A stretch of DNA of 40,204 bases, taken from Variovorax sp. GTDB taxonomy: Bacteria > Pseudomonadota > Gammaproteobacteria > Burkholderiales > Burkholderiaceae_C. The translations under genes and the position numbers were made by a program. Positions 27,687-37,974 of the stretch are shown in pieces; within the stretch, counting starts at the first letter, position 1, and each line of letters opens with the position of its first letter. The notes beneath the pieces are model-generated. The model was not told where the DNA came from and did not search any database. It worked only from the letters and a program-made list of their open reading frames with translations. The stretch spans positions 1 through 40,204 of the forward strand of contig SEGS01000031.1 in the NCBI GenBank assembly GCA_004210915.1, given 5' to 3'.

Positions 27687-28817
27687 ATGCTGCTGACCCC
27701 CGACCAGGAAGCGATCCGCGACGCGGTGCGCGATTTTTCGCAAGCGGAGATCTGGCCGCATGCACCCCAGTGGGACCGCGACCATGCGTTCCCGAAAGAG
27801 GTCCACCAAGGCCTCGCCGCGCTCGGCGCCTACGGCATCTGCGTGCCCGAGGAAGACGGCGGCGCGGGGCTCGACTACCTCACGCTCGCGCTCGTGCTCG
27901 AAGAGATCGCGGCCGGCGACGGTGGCACCAGCACGGCGATCAGCGTGACGAACTGCCCCGTCAACGCGATCCTCATGCGCTACGGCAACGCGCAGCAGAA
28001 GAAGCAGTGGCTGCAGGCGCTCGCGCAGGGGCAGATGCTCGGCGCCTTTTGCCTCACCGAGCCGCAGGCCGGCAGCGATGCGTCGAGCCTGCGCACCACA
28101 GCGAAGAAGACGGCTGACGGTTACGTGATCGACGGCGTCAAGCAGTTCATCACCAGCGGCAAGAACGGCCACGTGGCTGTCGTCATCGCGATGACCGACA
28201 AGGCCGCCGGCAAGAAGGGCATGAGCGCCTTCCTCGTGCCGACCGACGCGCCCGGCTACAACGTGGCGCGCCTCGAGGAAAAGCTCGGCCAGCATTCCAG
28301 CGACACCGCGCAGATCAACTTCGACGCCTGCCGCATCCCGGCCGAGAACCTGATCGGCCAGGAAGGCGAGGGCTACAAGATCGCGTTGGGCGCGCTCGAA
28401 GGCGGGCGCATCGGCATTGCCGCGCAGAGCGTCGGCATGGCGCGCAGCGCGTTCGACGTGGCGCTGGCCTATGCCAAGGAAAGGCAAGCGTTCGGCGGCA
28501 CCATCTTCAACCAGCAGGCGGTCGGCTTCCGCCTGGCTGAATGCGCCACGCAACTCGAAGCCGCGCGCCAGTTGATCTGGCACGCCGCAGCCCTGCGCGA
28601 CGCGGGGCGGCCTTGCCTGAAGGAGGCCGCGATGGCCAAGCTCTTTGCCAGCGAAATGGCCGAGAAGGTCTGCAGCGCGGCCATCCAGACACTCGGTGGC
28701 TACGGCTACGTCAACGACTTTCCTCTGGAGCGCATCTACCGCGATGTGCGGGTCTGCCAGATCTACGAAGGCACCTCGGACATCCAGAAGCTGCTGATCC
28801 AGCGCGCGCTGGCGTGA
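27687..28817 (+). CDS. Acyl-CoA dehydrogenase (short/branched-chain type)
   Basis: This 376-residue flavoprotein oxidises acyl-CoA to trans-2-enoyl-CoA, passing electrons to ETF. It has the full-length ACAD layout: N-terminal helices, the FAD/substrate segment GAFCLTEPQAGSDASSL, the middle beta domain, then the C-terminal segment with YEGTSDIQ. Catalytic E361 sits at the usual helix position, as in butyryl-CoA and short/branched-chain dehydrogenases rather than isovaleryl-CoA dehydrogenase. Chain preference is not certain. The final TGA overlaps the GTG of the next gene (GTGA), so the small HNH gene is translationally coupled to it. Together with the thiolase and liuA it points to acyl-CoA catabolism in this region. 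Confidence 0.92.
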   Translation: MLLTPDQEAIRDAVRDFSQAEIWPHAPQWDRDHAFPKEVHQGLAALGAYGICVPEEDGGAGLDYLTLALVLEEIAAGDGGTSTAISVTNCPVNAILMRYGNAQQKKQWLQALAQGQMLGAFCLTEPQAGSDASSLRTTAKKTADGYVIDGVKQFITSGKNGHVAVVIAMTDKAAGKKGMSAFLVPTDAPGYNVARLEEKLGQHSSDTAQINFDACRIPAENLIGQEGEGYKIALGALEGGRIGIAAQSVGMARSAFDVALAYAKERQAFGGTIFNQQAVGFRLAECATQLEAARQLIWHAAALRDAGRPCLKEAAMAKLFASEMAEKVCSAAIQTLGGYGYVNDFPLERIYRDVRVCQIYEGTSDIQKLLIQRALA

Positions 28818-29071
28818 GCGTCAAGGCCCTGCGCGCGACCTTCGGCCCGCTGTGCCACTGGTGCGGCCTGCCGATGGACTTTTTAGAGCCCTTCGGCCGA
28901 CCGCAGTCAGCGACCATCGAGCACCTGAACGACGCCACGCTGGGCAGTGTGCGCAAGCAGGCGCATCGCCGACTCGCGCATGCGGCGTGCAACCAGGCGC
29001 GCAACGAATTCCGGCTGCAGGCAGAGCGCCAGTTCCAGGCCTGGATAGCCGAGCGGGTCGCCCGTGGCTGA
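28814..29071 (+). CDS. Small HNH-like protein
   Basis: The 85-residue protein has a CxxC zinc pair (C14, C17), an EH pair (E36, H37, in ATIEHLND) and HAACNQARN (H56, C59, N60, N64). This is the HNH/treble-clef arrangement seen in small HNH endonucleases. No further domain is present, so whether it cuts DNA or is only a structural relative cannot be said. Its GTG overlaps the stop of the acyl-CoA dehydrogenase, and its own stop overlaps the GTG of the following receptor gene by 8 bases (29064-29071). This double overlap suggests one translation-coupled unit. The conserved half-motif pattern makes a real gene likely despite its size. Confidence 0.7.
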   Translation: MSVKALRATFGPLCHWCGLPMDFLEPFGRPQSATIEHLNDATLGSVRKQAHRRLAHAACNQARNEFRLQAERQFQAWIAERVARG

Positions 29072-30086
29072 GCGGGCGACCGCACCGCGCCGTCATCCGC
29101 CGCGCCGCCGCCAACTCTTGCAGGGCGCGGCAGCGTGTGTCGCCGCGGCCGCCGGACTGGCGCGCGCGGCATCCGACGATGCCTTGCAACTGGTCGTGCC
29201 CTTCGGCGCCGGTGGCCGCACCAGCTTTTTTGCCGAGTCGCTGGCGCCGGCGTTGCAGCAGGTGCTCGGCCGGCCCGTCCGCGTGTCGCACAGCGAAGGC
29301 GTGGGGCCGGTGCAAGCGATCCGGAGATTCGCCGCGTCGGTGCCCGACGGCCGCACGCTCTTGCTCGCGCAGGTGCGGCTGCCGCGCCGCGGCACGCTCG
29401 ACGTCGATGACGAAAACCGCCTGCTGGACAGCCTGGTTCCCGTGACGCTGGTGGCGCGCGAGCCGATGGTCCTGCTGATGAGCCCGCGCCGCGCCGATTC
29501 GCTCGGCATCCGCACGGCGCAAGACCTGCTGCGCCATCTGCGAGCGCACCCGGGCCGGCTCAGCATCGCGACCGGGGTCGATGGCACCACCACCCATCTG
29601 GCGAGCGAGTTGTTCAAGGTGATGACGCGCACATGGCTGTTGCGCATGCCCGCCACCGGTTTCACGGCCGACGCCGAAGCGGTGGCCGAAGGCCGCATCG
29701 ACATGCTCTTCGGGTCGCTGCATGCGGCGCGCGGCAGCATCCGCATCAACGAGTTCCGCGCGCTGGGCGTGACCAGCGATGCCGCCGAGGCGCGGCCCGG
29801 GCTCGAGCGCCTGGCGCCCGCGCCGGTGCCGCCATTGCTCCAGCAGGTCGACACGGCGCTGGCGGGCTTCGCGGTCTACGACTACCAGTCGCTGCTGGCG
29901 CCGCCCGGCACGCCGCCCGCCGTGGTGCAGGCGCTGCATGCCGCCAGCGCCGAAGCCCTGGCCGGCCCGCTGCGCGCCCGGCTGCTCGCCAACAACGCCC
30001 TGCCGGGCGGCGACAGCCCGGCCCGCTACCGCGAGGTCGAAGACGAGGAAGCCGAGCGCTGGCGGCGCGCGCGGGGCCGCTGGTGA
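29064..30086 (+). CDS. Tripartite tricarboxylate transporter receptor (Bug/TctC family)
   Basis: The 340-residue periplasmic solute-binding protein has a twin-arginine-like N-terminus (RRRQLLQ at 14-20), a hydrophobic Ala-rich core and a probable cleavage after ARA near residue 35. The Bug signature follows: LQLVVPFGAGGRTSFFAESLAPAL, PVTLVAREPMVLLM, DMLFGS and LLAPPGTPPAVVQALHAA. Such receptors bind carboxylates; many Burkholderiales carry dozens, most without an adjacent transporter. None of the TctA/TctB membrane genes is here. The start GTG lies inside the end of the HNH gene. The ligand is unknown. Confidence 0.86.
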   Translation: MAERATAPRRHPPRRRQLLQGAAACVAAAAGLARAASDDALQLVVPFGAGGRTSFFAESLAPALQQVLGRPVRVSHSEGVGPVQAIRRFAASVPDGRTLLLAQVRLPRRGTLDVDDENRLLDSLVPVTLVAREPMVLLMSPRRADSLGIRTAQDLLRHLRAHPGRLSIATGVDGTTTHLASELFKVMTRTWLLRMPATGFTADAEAVAEGRIDMLFGSLHAARGSIRINEFRALGVTSDAAEARPGLERLAPAPVPPLLQQVDTALAGFAVYDYQSLLAPPGTPPAVVQALHAASAEALAGPLRARLLANNALPGGDSPARYREVEDEEAERWRRARGRW

Positions 30087-30120
30087 GCGGTCGCGCGGTG
30101 GTGTTCCAATAGACCCCCTC

Positions 30121-30588
30121 ATGAGTGCCATCCCGTCCCCCACTGGCGCCTGCCCCTGCGGCCGCTCCGACCGTCGCGACAAGCCGATTGCCTACGCGCT
30201 GTGCTGCGGGCGCTATCTGGACCATTTCGAGGACACGCCGGCGCCCGATGCCGAGTCGCTGATGCGCTCGCGCTACACGGCCTTCGTGCTCGAGCGCGCC
30301 GACTACCTGCTCGCCACCTGGGCGCCGCAGCGGCGGCCGTCGCAGGTGAGCTTCGATGCGGGCGTGAAGTGGCTGGGGCTCGATGTGCGCTCGCGCTCGG
30401 TGCTCGATGCCGACCACGCCGAGGTCGAGTTCGTCGCCCGGCAACGCGACACCTCGGGCGTGGCCACACGCCTGCACGAACGCAGCCGTTTCGTGCGCGA
30501 GGGGAATGCCGAGGCTGACGCCACGGCGTCGGGCGAAGACAGGTCGCGCTGGTTCTACGTCGACGGCGACCGCCTGCCGCAAGGTTGA
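30121..30588 (+). CDS. YchJ family protein
   Basis: The 155-residue cytoplasmic protein has the YchJ/UPF0225 layout. An N-terminal SEC-C-like zinc cluster C-P-C-G then CCGRYL (about residues 11-31) precedes the motif ESLMRSRYTAFVLERADYLLATW. A beta-rich NTF2-like domain ends in HERSRFVREG and SRWFYVDGD. The C-terminal SEC-C copy found in E. coli YchJ is missing; this shorter form is common in betaproteobacteria. Function is unknown, with protein-folding or stress links proposed for SEC-C proteins. The ATG at 30121 gives the canonical start. The gene precedes the TPP riboswitch. Confidence 0.88.
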   Translation: MSAIPSPTGACPCGRSDRRDKPIAYALCCGRYLDHFEDTPAPDAESLMRSRYTAFVLERADYLLATWAPQRRPSQVSFDAGVKWLGLDVRSRSVLDADHAEVEFVARQRDTSGVATRLHERSRFVREGNAEADATASGEDRSRWFYVDGDRLPQG

Positions 30589-30621
30589 CTTGCAGGGCGT
30601 TGGCCCCGCACAATGCCAACC

Positions 30622-32702
<2,081 letters not shown>

Positions 32703-32733
32703 ACGACCGGGGGCGGTTGCTACGATCGCCCTC

Positions 32734-33435
32734 ATGACCCTTTCCATTCCTTTTGACGCCGTGCTGTTCGACTGCGACGGCGTGCTGGTCGACTCCGAAC
32801 CCATCACCAACGGCGTGCTGCGCGACATGCTCGAAGAACGCGGCTGGACGCTCACGCCGGCCGAGTGCATGCGCCTCTTCGTCGGCAAGGCCGTGAAGGA
32901 CGAGCGCGCGCTGATCGAGGCGAAGACCGGCCTGCCCGTGACCGACGAATGGCTCCAGAACTTCTGGGCGCGGCGCAACCTGATCCTGGAACGCGACCTG
33001 GTCGAGATCCGCGGGGCCTCCGCCGCAGCGCGCGCGCTGCATGCCGCACTCGACGGGCGCATCGCCTGCGCTTCGGGTGCGGACCGGCGCAAGGTCGAGC
33101 TGCAGTTGCAGAAGATTGGCCTGTTCGACGCGTTCGATGGACGCATCTTCAGCGGCCACGAAATGCCGCTTTCCAAGCCCGCGCCCGATGTGTACCTGGC
33201 CGCCGCCGCGGCGCTGGGCGTCGATCCTGCGCGGTGCGCCGTGGTGGAAGACACCGTCACCGGCGCGACGGCGGGTGTGGCGGCGGGCGCCACCGTGTTC
33301 GGCTACAGCCCGGCGGAGATGGGCCACAGTGGCGCCGAGGCCCTGCGCGCGGTCGGTGTGGCGCAGATCTTCACCAACATGGAACAGCTTCCCGGGCTGT
33401 TGGCCGCTTGGCGCCCCGCGACGCAGCCCGCGTGA
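32734..33435 (+). CDS. HAD-superfamily phosphatase (beta-phosphoglucomutase/GmhB-like subfamily)
   Basis: The 233-residue protein is a HAD subfamily IA hydrolase. Motif I is LFDCDGVLVDSE with D13 and D15, motif II is in CASGADR, motif III is the Lys in LSKPAPDVYLAA, and motif IV is VVEDTVTGATAG. All four catalytic motifs are intact. A helical cap (about residues 25-85) places it with phosphoglycolate phosphatase, beta-phosphoglucomutase and sugar-phosphate phosphatases such as YieH. The substrate is not decidable by eye. It starts 31 nt after thiC; a role in removing a phosphate during thiamin synthesis is possible but only suggested by position. Confidence 0.88.
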   Translation: MTLSIPFDAVLFDCDGVLVDSEPITNGVLRDMLEERGWTLTPAECMRLFVGKAVKDERALIEAKTGLPVTDEWLQNFWARRNLILERDLVEIRGASAAARALHAALDGRIACASGADRRKVELQLQKIGLFDAFDGRIFSGHEMPLSKPAPDVYLAAAAALGVDPARCAVVEDTVTGATAGVAAGATVFGYSPAEMGHSGAEALRAVGVAQIFTNMEQLPGLLAAWRPATQPA

Positions 33436-33474
33436 TTCGATCCCGGGGCGTGGCGATGCGGCAGCCCGCCGCGC

Positions 33475-34179
33475 TCAGCCTCTCGCCGGAATCCCGAGGC
33501 CCTTGATCACCGCAGGGCGTTCGACGAAAGCCGCGAGCACGCGGGCCACGTTCGGGAAGCTGTCGAAGCCGACCAGCTCGCGGGCTTCGTAGAAACCGAC
33601 CAGGTTGCGCACCCACGGGAAGATCGCGATGTCGGCGATGGAGTAGTCGTTGCCCGCGATCCACGCGCGATCGGCCAGACGCTGCTCGAGCACGCCCAGC
33701 AGCCGCTTCGATTCGGCCACGTAGCGATCGCGCGGGCGCTTGTCTTCGTACTCCTTGCCGGCGAACTTGTGGAAGAAGCCGAGCTGGCCGAACATCGGCC
33801 CGATGCCGCCCATCTGGAACATCAACCACTGGATCGCTTCGTAGCGGCCCGCGGCATCGGCAGGCAGAAAGCGGCCGGCCTTGTCGGCCAGGTAGATCAG
33901 GATCGCGCCCGATTCGAACAGCGCCAGCGGTTGCCCGCCCGGCCCGTTCGGGTCGAGGATCGCGGGGATCTTGTTGTTCGGGTTGAGCGACAGGAATTCC
34001 GGCGACATCTGGTCCTGCGTCTCGAAGCTCACCAGGTGCGGCTCGTAGGCGAGACCGGTCTCCTCCAGCATGATAGACGCCTTGACGCCGTTGGGCGTGG
34101 GCAGCGAGTACAGCTGGATGCGGTCCGGGTGCTGTGCCGGCCATTTGCGGGTGATGGGAAAGGCGGACAGATCGGGCAT
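33475..34179 (-). CDS. Glutathione S-transferase family protein (YfcG/YghU-like)
   Basis: The 234-residue protein has an N-terminal thioredoxin-like GST domain (about residues 15-105, YSLPTPNGVKASIMLEE, NPNNKIPAILDP and the glutathione-binding LFESGAILIYLADK) and an all-helical C-terminal domain (about 110-225, with SIADIAIFPWV). The thioredoxin-side TPNG motif is the hallmark of the bacterial Nu-class enzymes YfcG and YghU, which act as disulfide-bond reductases rather than classical conjugating transferases. The ATG at 34179 follows AGAGGA. It is divergent from the thioredoxin gene; the 128-nt gap shows no obvious shared operator. It converges on the HAD gene. Confidence 0.92.
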   Translation of the reverse strand: MPDLSAFPITRKWPAQHPDRIQLYSLPTPNGVKASIMLEETGLAYEPHLVSFETQDQMSPEFLSLNPNNKIPAILDPNGPGGQPLALFESGAILIYLADKAGRFLPADAAGRYEAIQWLMFQMGGIGPMFGQLGFFHKFAGKEYEDKRPRDRYVAESKRLLGVLEQRLADRAWIAGNDYSIADIAIFPWVRNLVGFYEARELVGFDSFPNVARVLAAFVERPAVIKGLGIPARG

Positions 34180-34307
34180 GGAAATCCTCTGGCAGAAAAG
34201 CGGAAACCGATTCTGCCGCGAGCGACCCCACGAGCGCGCCTTGCGGGCATTTCTGGTGCAATGGCCGGCTGTTCCGTGACCCGATTCCGAAGAAAGAGAG
34301 ATCTGCA

Positions 34308-34646
34308 ATGACCGCGCCTTCTGCCTACGCCACCGAACAACCCGCACGCGCCGAGATCGACGCGCTCACCGGCGCGGCCGTGCTCGACTTCGGCACCAAC
34401 TGGTGCGGCCACTGCAACGGCGCCGCACCGAAGGTGAACGAAGCGCTGGCGGCGCATCCTGCGGTGCGGCACATCAAGGTCGAGGACGGCAGCGGACGCC
34501 CGCTCGGCCGCTCGTTCGGCGTCAAGCTGTGGCCGACGCTGGTGTTCCTGCGCGATGGCCGCGAGGTCGCGCGCGTGGTGCGGCCGACCAGCGTGCAGAC
34601 CGTCGCCGACGCCCTCGCGCAGCTGGCCGGCACCGGCGCAGAATGA
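34308..34646 (+). CDS. Thioredoxin-family protein with CGHC active site
   Basis: This 112-residue protein has a thioredoxin fold with active site W32-C33-G-H-C36 and the cis-proline P76 in WPTLVFL. Thioredoxins usually have CGPC; CGHC is the protein-disulfide-isomerase form and raises the redox potential, so it may favour oxidation or isomerisation. There is no signal peptide, so it is cytoplasmic. The ribosome-binding site AAAGAGAG precedes the ATG. It lies 4 nt before the RIO kinase gene and is divergent from a reductase-type GST, which suggests a small redox cluster (inference). Confidence 0.9.
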   Translation: MTAPSAYATEQPARAEIDALTGAAVLDFGTNWCGHCNGAAPKVNEALAAHPAVRHIKVEDGSGRPLGRSFGVKLWPTLVFLRDGREVARVVRPTSVQTVADALAQLAGTGAE

Positions 34647-34650
34647 CGCG

Positions 34651-35496
34651 ATGAAAGCACCCGCCCGCCTCCAGTCCCTCATCGACGAAGGGCTGATCGA
34701 CAGCGTGGTGCGCCAGCTGATGAGCGGCAAGGAGGCGATGGTCTACGTCGTGCGATGCGGCGATGACACCCGCTGCGCCAAGATCTACAAGGAGGCGACC
34801 CAGCGCAGCTTCCGTCAGGCGGTCGACTACACCGAGAACCGCAAGGTCAAGAACACCCGGCTGCAGCGCGCCATGGCCAAGGGCAGCAAGTTTGGCCGGC
34901 AGGCCACCGAGGCCGCGTGGCAGAGCGCCGAGGTGGATGCGCTCTACCGCCTCGCCGCCGCCGGCGTGCGCGTGCCCGAGCCCTACAACTTCTGCGATGG
35001 CGTGCTGCTGATGGAACTGGTGACCGACGCCGAGGGCGACGCCGCGCCGCGGCTGAACGATGTGGTGTTCGCGCCCGGGGACGCCCGCCGCCACCACGCC
35101 ACCCTGCTCAAGGAAGTCGTGCGCATGCTCTGCGCGGGCGTGGTCCACGGCGACCTGTCGGAATTCAACGTGCTGCTGGCCGAAGACGGCCCGGTCATCA
35201 TCGACCTGCCGCAGGCCGTCGACGCCGCCGGCAACAACCACGCCAAACGGATGCTGCTGCGTGATGTCGACAACCTGCGCAACTTCTTCGGCCAGTTCGC
35301 GCCCGACCTGCTGCCCACCCGCTATGGCGAAGAGATCTGGAGCCTGTACGAGCACGGCGCGCTGTCGGTTGAAACGCCGTTGACAGGCACCTTCCAGCGC
35401 AAGGCCGGGGCGGTCGATGTCGGCGCGGTGCTGCGCGAGGTCGACGATGCGCGGGCCGAAGAGGCCGCACGCCTGGTACGAACGGCGGCACGCTGA
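34651..35496 (+). CDS. RIO1-type serine protein kinase
   Basis: The 281-residue protein is a RIO-family atypical kinase. The flexible loop SGKEAMVY (25-32) replaces the glycine loop, K44 sits in AKIYKE, the catalytic loop is HGDLSEFNVL (166-175) and the metal-binding loop is IIDLPQAV with D185. All essential residues are intact. Bacterial members, such as PA4780 of Pseudomonas aeruginosa, exist widely in Proteobacteria, but their targets are poorly known. The ATG at 34651 is 4 nt after the thioredoxin stop, so they are co-transcribed. It is cytoplasmic, with no extra domains. Confidence 0.92.
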   Translation: MKAPARLQSLIDEGLIDSVVRQLMSGKEAMVYVVRCGDDTRCAKIYKEATQRSFRQAVDYTENRKVKNTRLQRAMAKGSKFGRQATEAAWQSAEVDALYRLAAAGVRVPEPYNFCDGVLLMELVTDAEGDAAPRLNDVVFAPGDARRHHATLLKEVVRMLCAGVVHGDLSEFNVLLAEDGPVIIDLPQAVDAAGNNHAKRMLLRDVDNLRNFFGQFAPDLLPTRYGEEIWSLYEHGALSVETPLTGTFQRKAGAVDVGAVLREVDDARAEEAARLVRTAAR

Positions 35497-35592
35497 CGTT
35501 CTGGCGGCGATGACCCGGGCCGCGCGGCGAAGAACATTCGCATGTCCGGATCCGGCCAGCCAAGGCAGATCGCCGGCGCGGACCATCGGTGC

Positions 35593-36816
35593 ATGACAAA
35601 TCCTCCCCTCCCGCGGTCCTTCGCCGCGTTGACCGCTGCCAACCTTGCCGCGCAGTCGGCAGAGCAACTGAGCTTGGCCGCGATGCCGCTGGTCGCGGTG
35701 TTGCTGCTCGATGCCGGTCCGGGAGACATCGGGTTGCTGGCGGCGTTCCAGACATTGCCTTTTTTGCTGTTCTCGCTTCCGCTGGGCTGGATGGCAGACC
35801 GGCAGCCGCGCAGGCGGCTCATGGTGGCGGGCGAAGCGCTGCGTGCGCTGTCGTTGCTGGCTTTGCTCGGTTGCTTGTTGCTGAACTGGTTGACGATCGA
35901 AGGCCTCGCGCTGCTGGGTTTTCTCGGCGCTGCGGGGACCGTGGCTTTCAGCGTCGGGGCGCCGGCGTTGGTGCCCGCCCTGGTGTCGCGCGACGCCTTG
36001 GCGCGCGCCAACGGGCGCCTCGAACTGGCGCGCAGCGCGGCTTTCACCGCCGGGCCTGCACTGGGCGGTGCGCTGGTGGCGTGGGCCGGTGCATCGTCGG
36101 CGTTCGTGCTGGCGGCGGTGCTGTCGATCGCCGCCATGGCATGGCTGATGCTGTTGGTCGAGCCCGCACGGCCCGCGCGCGCGCCGCGCCATCCGCTGCG
36201 CGAGGTGCAGGACGGGGCGCTGTTCGTCTGGCGCGATGCGATGTTGCGCCCCATCCTGCTCACAGCCGTGGCCTGGAACATTTCATGGTTCGTGCTGCAG
36301 GCCGCCTATGTGCCCTACGCAGTGCGCGTGCTGGGGCTCGGTGCCGACCTGGTCGGCGGCACGCTCGGCGCTTTTGGTGCGGGCATGGGGGTGGGCGCAC
36401 TGTTGGCGCCGCGCATCGTGCGCGCCATGCCTTTCGGCCGTGCGATCCAACTCGGGCCATTGGTGTCTGTGCTTGCCGCCGCGACCATGGTCGCCACGCT
36501 GTTCATTCCCAGCGGGGTGTTGGCGGGACTGGCGTTTTTTCTGTTCGGGGCCGGTCCGATGGTATGGACGATCACTTCGACCACGCTGCGCCAGAGCGTC
36601 ACGCCCGGCGCGATGCTTGGGCGTGTCGGGGCACTGTTCCTCACGGTGAATACCGGCGCGCGCCCCGTGGGCGCGGCGTTGGGCGGCCTGGTGGGTGCGC
36701 ATTGGGGCGAGGCCGCCTGCCTGTGGCTCGCGTTGGCAGGTTTCGCGGTGCAGGCGCTGCTGATCTTCGGATCACGGATCGGCGGCCTGCAGCGCCTGCC
36801 TGAAGCAGCGGGCTGA
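35593..36816 (+). CDS. MFS transporter (Enterobactin exporter EntS-like)
   Basis: The 407-residue protein has 12 predicted hydrophobic segments and the MFS motif A after helix 2 (GWMADRQPRRRL). The start region AALTAANLAAQSAEQL leads straight into helix 1. Members of this branch (MFS_3/EntS-like) export siderophores, macrolides or other drugs; the substrate is not visible. The ATG at 35593 is preferred because it is closest to helix 1; an in-frame ATG at 35542 has equally weak ribosome-binding signals. It stands alone on the plus strand, 96 nt after the RIO kinase. No regulator is adjacent. Confidence 0.87.
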   Translation: MTNPPLPRSFAALTAANLAAQSAEQLSLAAMPLVAVLLLDAGPGDIGLLAAFQTLPFLLFSLPLGWMADRQPRRRLMVAGEALRALSLLALLGCLLLNWLTIEGLALLGFLGAAGTVAFSVGAPALVPALVSRDALARANGRLELARSAAFTAGPALGGALVAWAGASSAFVLAAVLSIAAMAWLMLLVEPARPARAPRHPLREVQDGALFVWRDAMLRPILLTAVAWNISWFVLQAAYVPYAVRVLGLGADLVGGTLGAFGAGMGVGALLAPRIVRAMPFGRAIQLGPLVSVLAAATMVATLFIPSGVLAGLAFFLFGAGPMVWTITSTTLRQSVTPGAMLGRVGALFLTVNTGARPVGAALGGLVGAHWGEAACLWLALAGFAVQALLIFGSRIGGLQRLPEAAG

Positions 36817-36898
36817 TCGACCCGCCTGCGGTGCCTCCGATGAGCCTGCCCCCGAAGCGCTACGCTCGCGCGTGCAGCTTCGATCATCCCTGCGCATC

Positions 36899-36918
36899 GC
36901 GCGCCCGCCCGGGCGCGC
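36899..36918 (+). terminator. GC-rich hairpin after the MFS gene
   Basis: GCGCGCCC (36899-36906) pairs perfectly with GGGCGCGC (36911-36918) around a GCCC loop. It is followed by GGAACCTTTG with only three T, so termination would be weak. It may instead be a leader hairpin for the following gene, whose start lies 58 nt downstream. Confidence 0.4.
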
Positions 36919-36975
36919 GGAACCTTTGTGCTGCCGCCTCGAACCAACCCTGTCCCAAATAACTGGAGCCTGACT

Positions 36976-37971
36976 TTGACCCCTTCCGAAACCAAGGCCA
37001 TCGTGACCCTGAGCCTGCTGGCCTCGTTTGTCGATGGTGACAAGCATGAGCGCGAGCGCGCGGAGATCAAGCGCATTGCCGAAGGCCTGACCGGCGACGA
37101 AGGCTTGCACCTGCCGTCGGTGTATCAGGATGTGCTGATGAAGCGGGTGTCGCTCGCGTCGGTCGCGGGCGAGCTCGCAAGCGCGGAATCGAAGCAGCTG
37201 GCGTACGAGATGGCGGTGTGCGTGTGCGATGCCGACGGCGTGCAGTCTGACCCCGAGCGCCGCTTCCTCGAAGAAGCGCGTGTGGCGCTGGGTCTCGATG
37301 CGGCCGCGGCCGCGGCCTTCTCCGGCGCTGCCGAGTCGATGGCGGCCGCGCCGCTGGACGCCGGTGTGGGCGCGATCGCGGGCGCGGCCGCGACCACGGC
37401 GATCGTCGTACCGCCGCCGCCCGCTGCACCTGTGGCGGGCGTTGCCTCGTCGGTCGACGAAGCGGAGCTGGACAAGGCGATCCTCAACGCCGCCATCGTC
37501 AACGGCGCGCTCGAACTGCTGCCCGAGACGCTCTCGACCATGGCCATCATTCCACTGCAGATGAAGCTGGTGTACCGCATCGGCAAGGCCCATGGCTTCG
37601 AGCTCGACAGCGGCCACATCAAGGACTTCATCGCGACGCTGGGCGTGGGCCTGACCTCGCAGTACCTCGAGCAGGCCGGCCGCAAGCTGTTGGGCGGTTT
37701 GCTCGGCAAGATGGGCGGCGGGCTGCTGCGCGGCGTGGGCAACCAGGCCGTGAGTTCGGGTATGAGCTTCGCGAGCACCTACGCGCTCGGCCATGTCGCC
37801 AAGCGCTACTACGCCGGCGGGCGCAAGCTCTCGACGCAGACGCTGAAGGACGCCTACGCGCAGGTCACGCAGGAAGGCAAGAACCTGCAGACGACCTACC
37901 TGCCGGCCATCCAGGAGAAGGCCCGCACGCTGGACGCCGGCAAGGTGCTGGCGATGGTGCGCGGCCGCTGA
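36976..37971 (+). CDS. TerB-like/DUF697-like protein of unknown function
   Basis: The 331-residue protein has an N-terminal all-helical TerB-like region (about residues 1-110; SLLASFVDGDKHERERAEIKRI and CVCDADGVQSDPERRFLEEA look like the repeated Asp-rich TerB helices). A small-residue and Pro-rich linker (about 110-160) leads to a C-terminal DUF697/YcjF-like helical region with Gly-rich membrane-active segments (about 175-280, including KLLGGLLGKMGGGLLRGVG). TerB domains are linked to tellurite resistance and membrane stress. The best start is TTG at 36976, with GGAG 7 nt upstream; a GTG at 36928 is a weaker option. It ends 3 nt from the end of the AraC pseudogene on the other strand. Function is unknown. 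Confidence 0.75.
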   Translation: MTPSETKAIVTLSLLASFVDGDKHERERAEIKRIAEGLTGDEGLHLPSVYQDVLMKRVSLASVAGELASAESKQLAYEMAVCVCDADGVQSDPERRFLEEARVALGLDAAAAAAFSGAAESMAAAPLDAGVGAIAGAAATTAIVVPPPPAAPVAGVASSVDEAELDKAILNAAIVNGALELLPETLSTMAIIPLQMKLVYRIGKAHGFELDSGHIKDFIATLGVGLTSQYLEQAGRKLLGGLLGKMGGGLLRGVGNQAVSSGMSFASTYALGHVAKRYYAGGRKLSTQTLKDAYAQVTQEGKNLQTTYLPAIQEKARTLDAGKVLAMVRGR

Positions 37972-37974
37972 CCG

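Noticed and set aside
24995..27688. Long minus-strand open frame opposite thiolase, carboxypeptidase G2 and the PPOX gene
   Set aside because: It runs across three recognised genes and their junctions, shows no domain signature, and has the composition of an antisense shadow.
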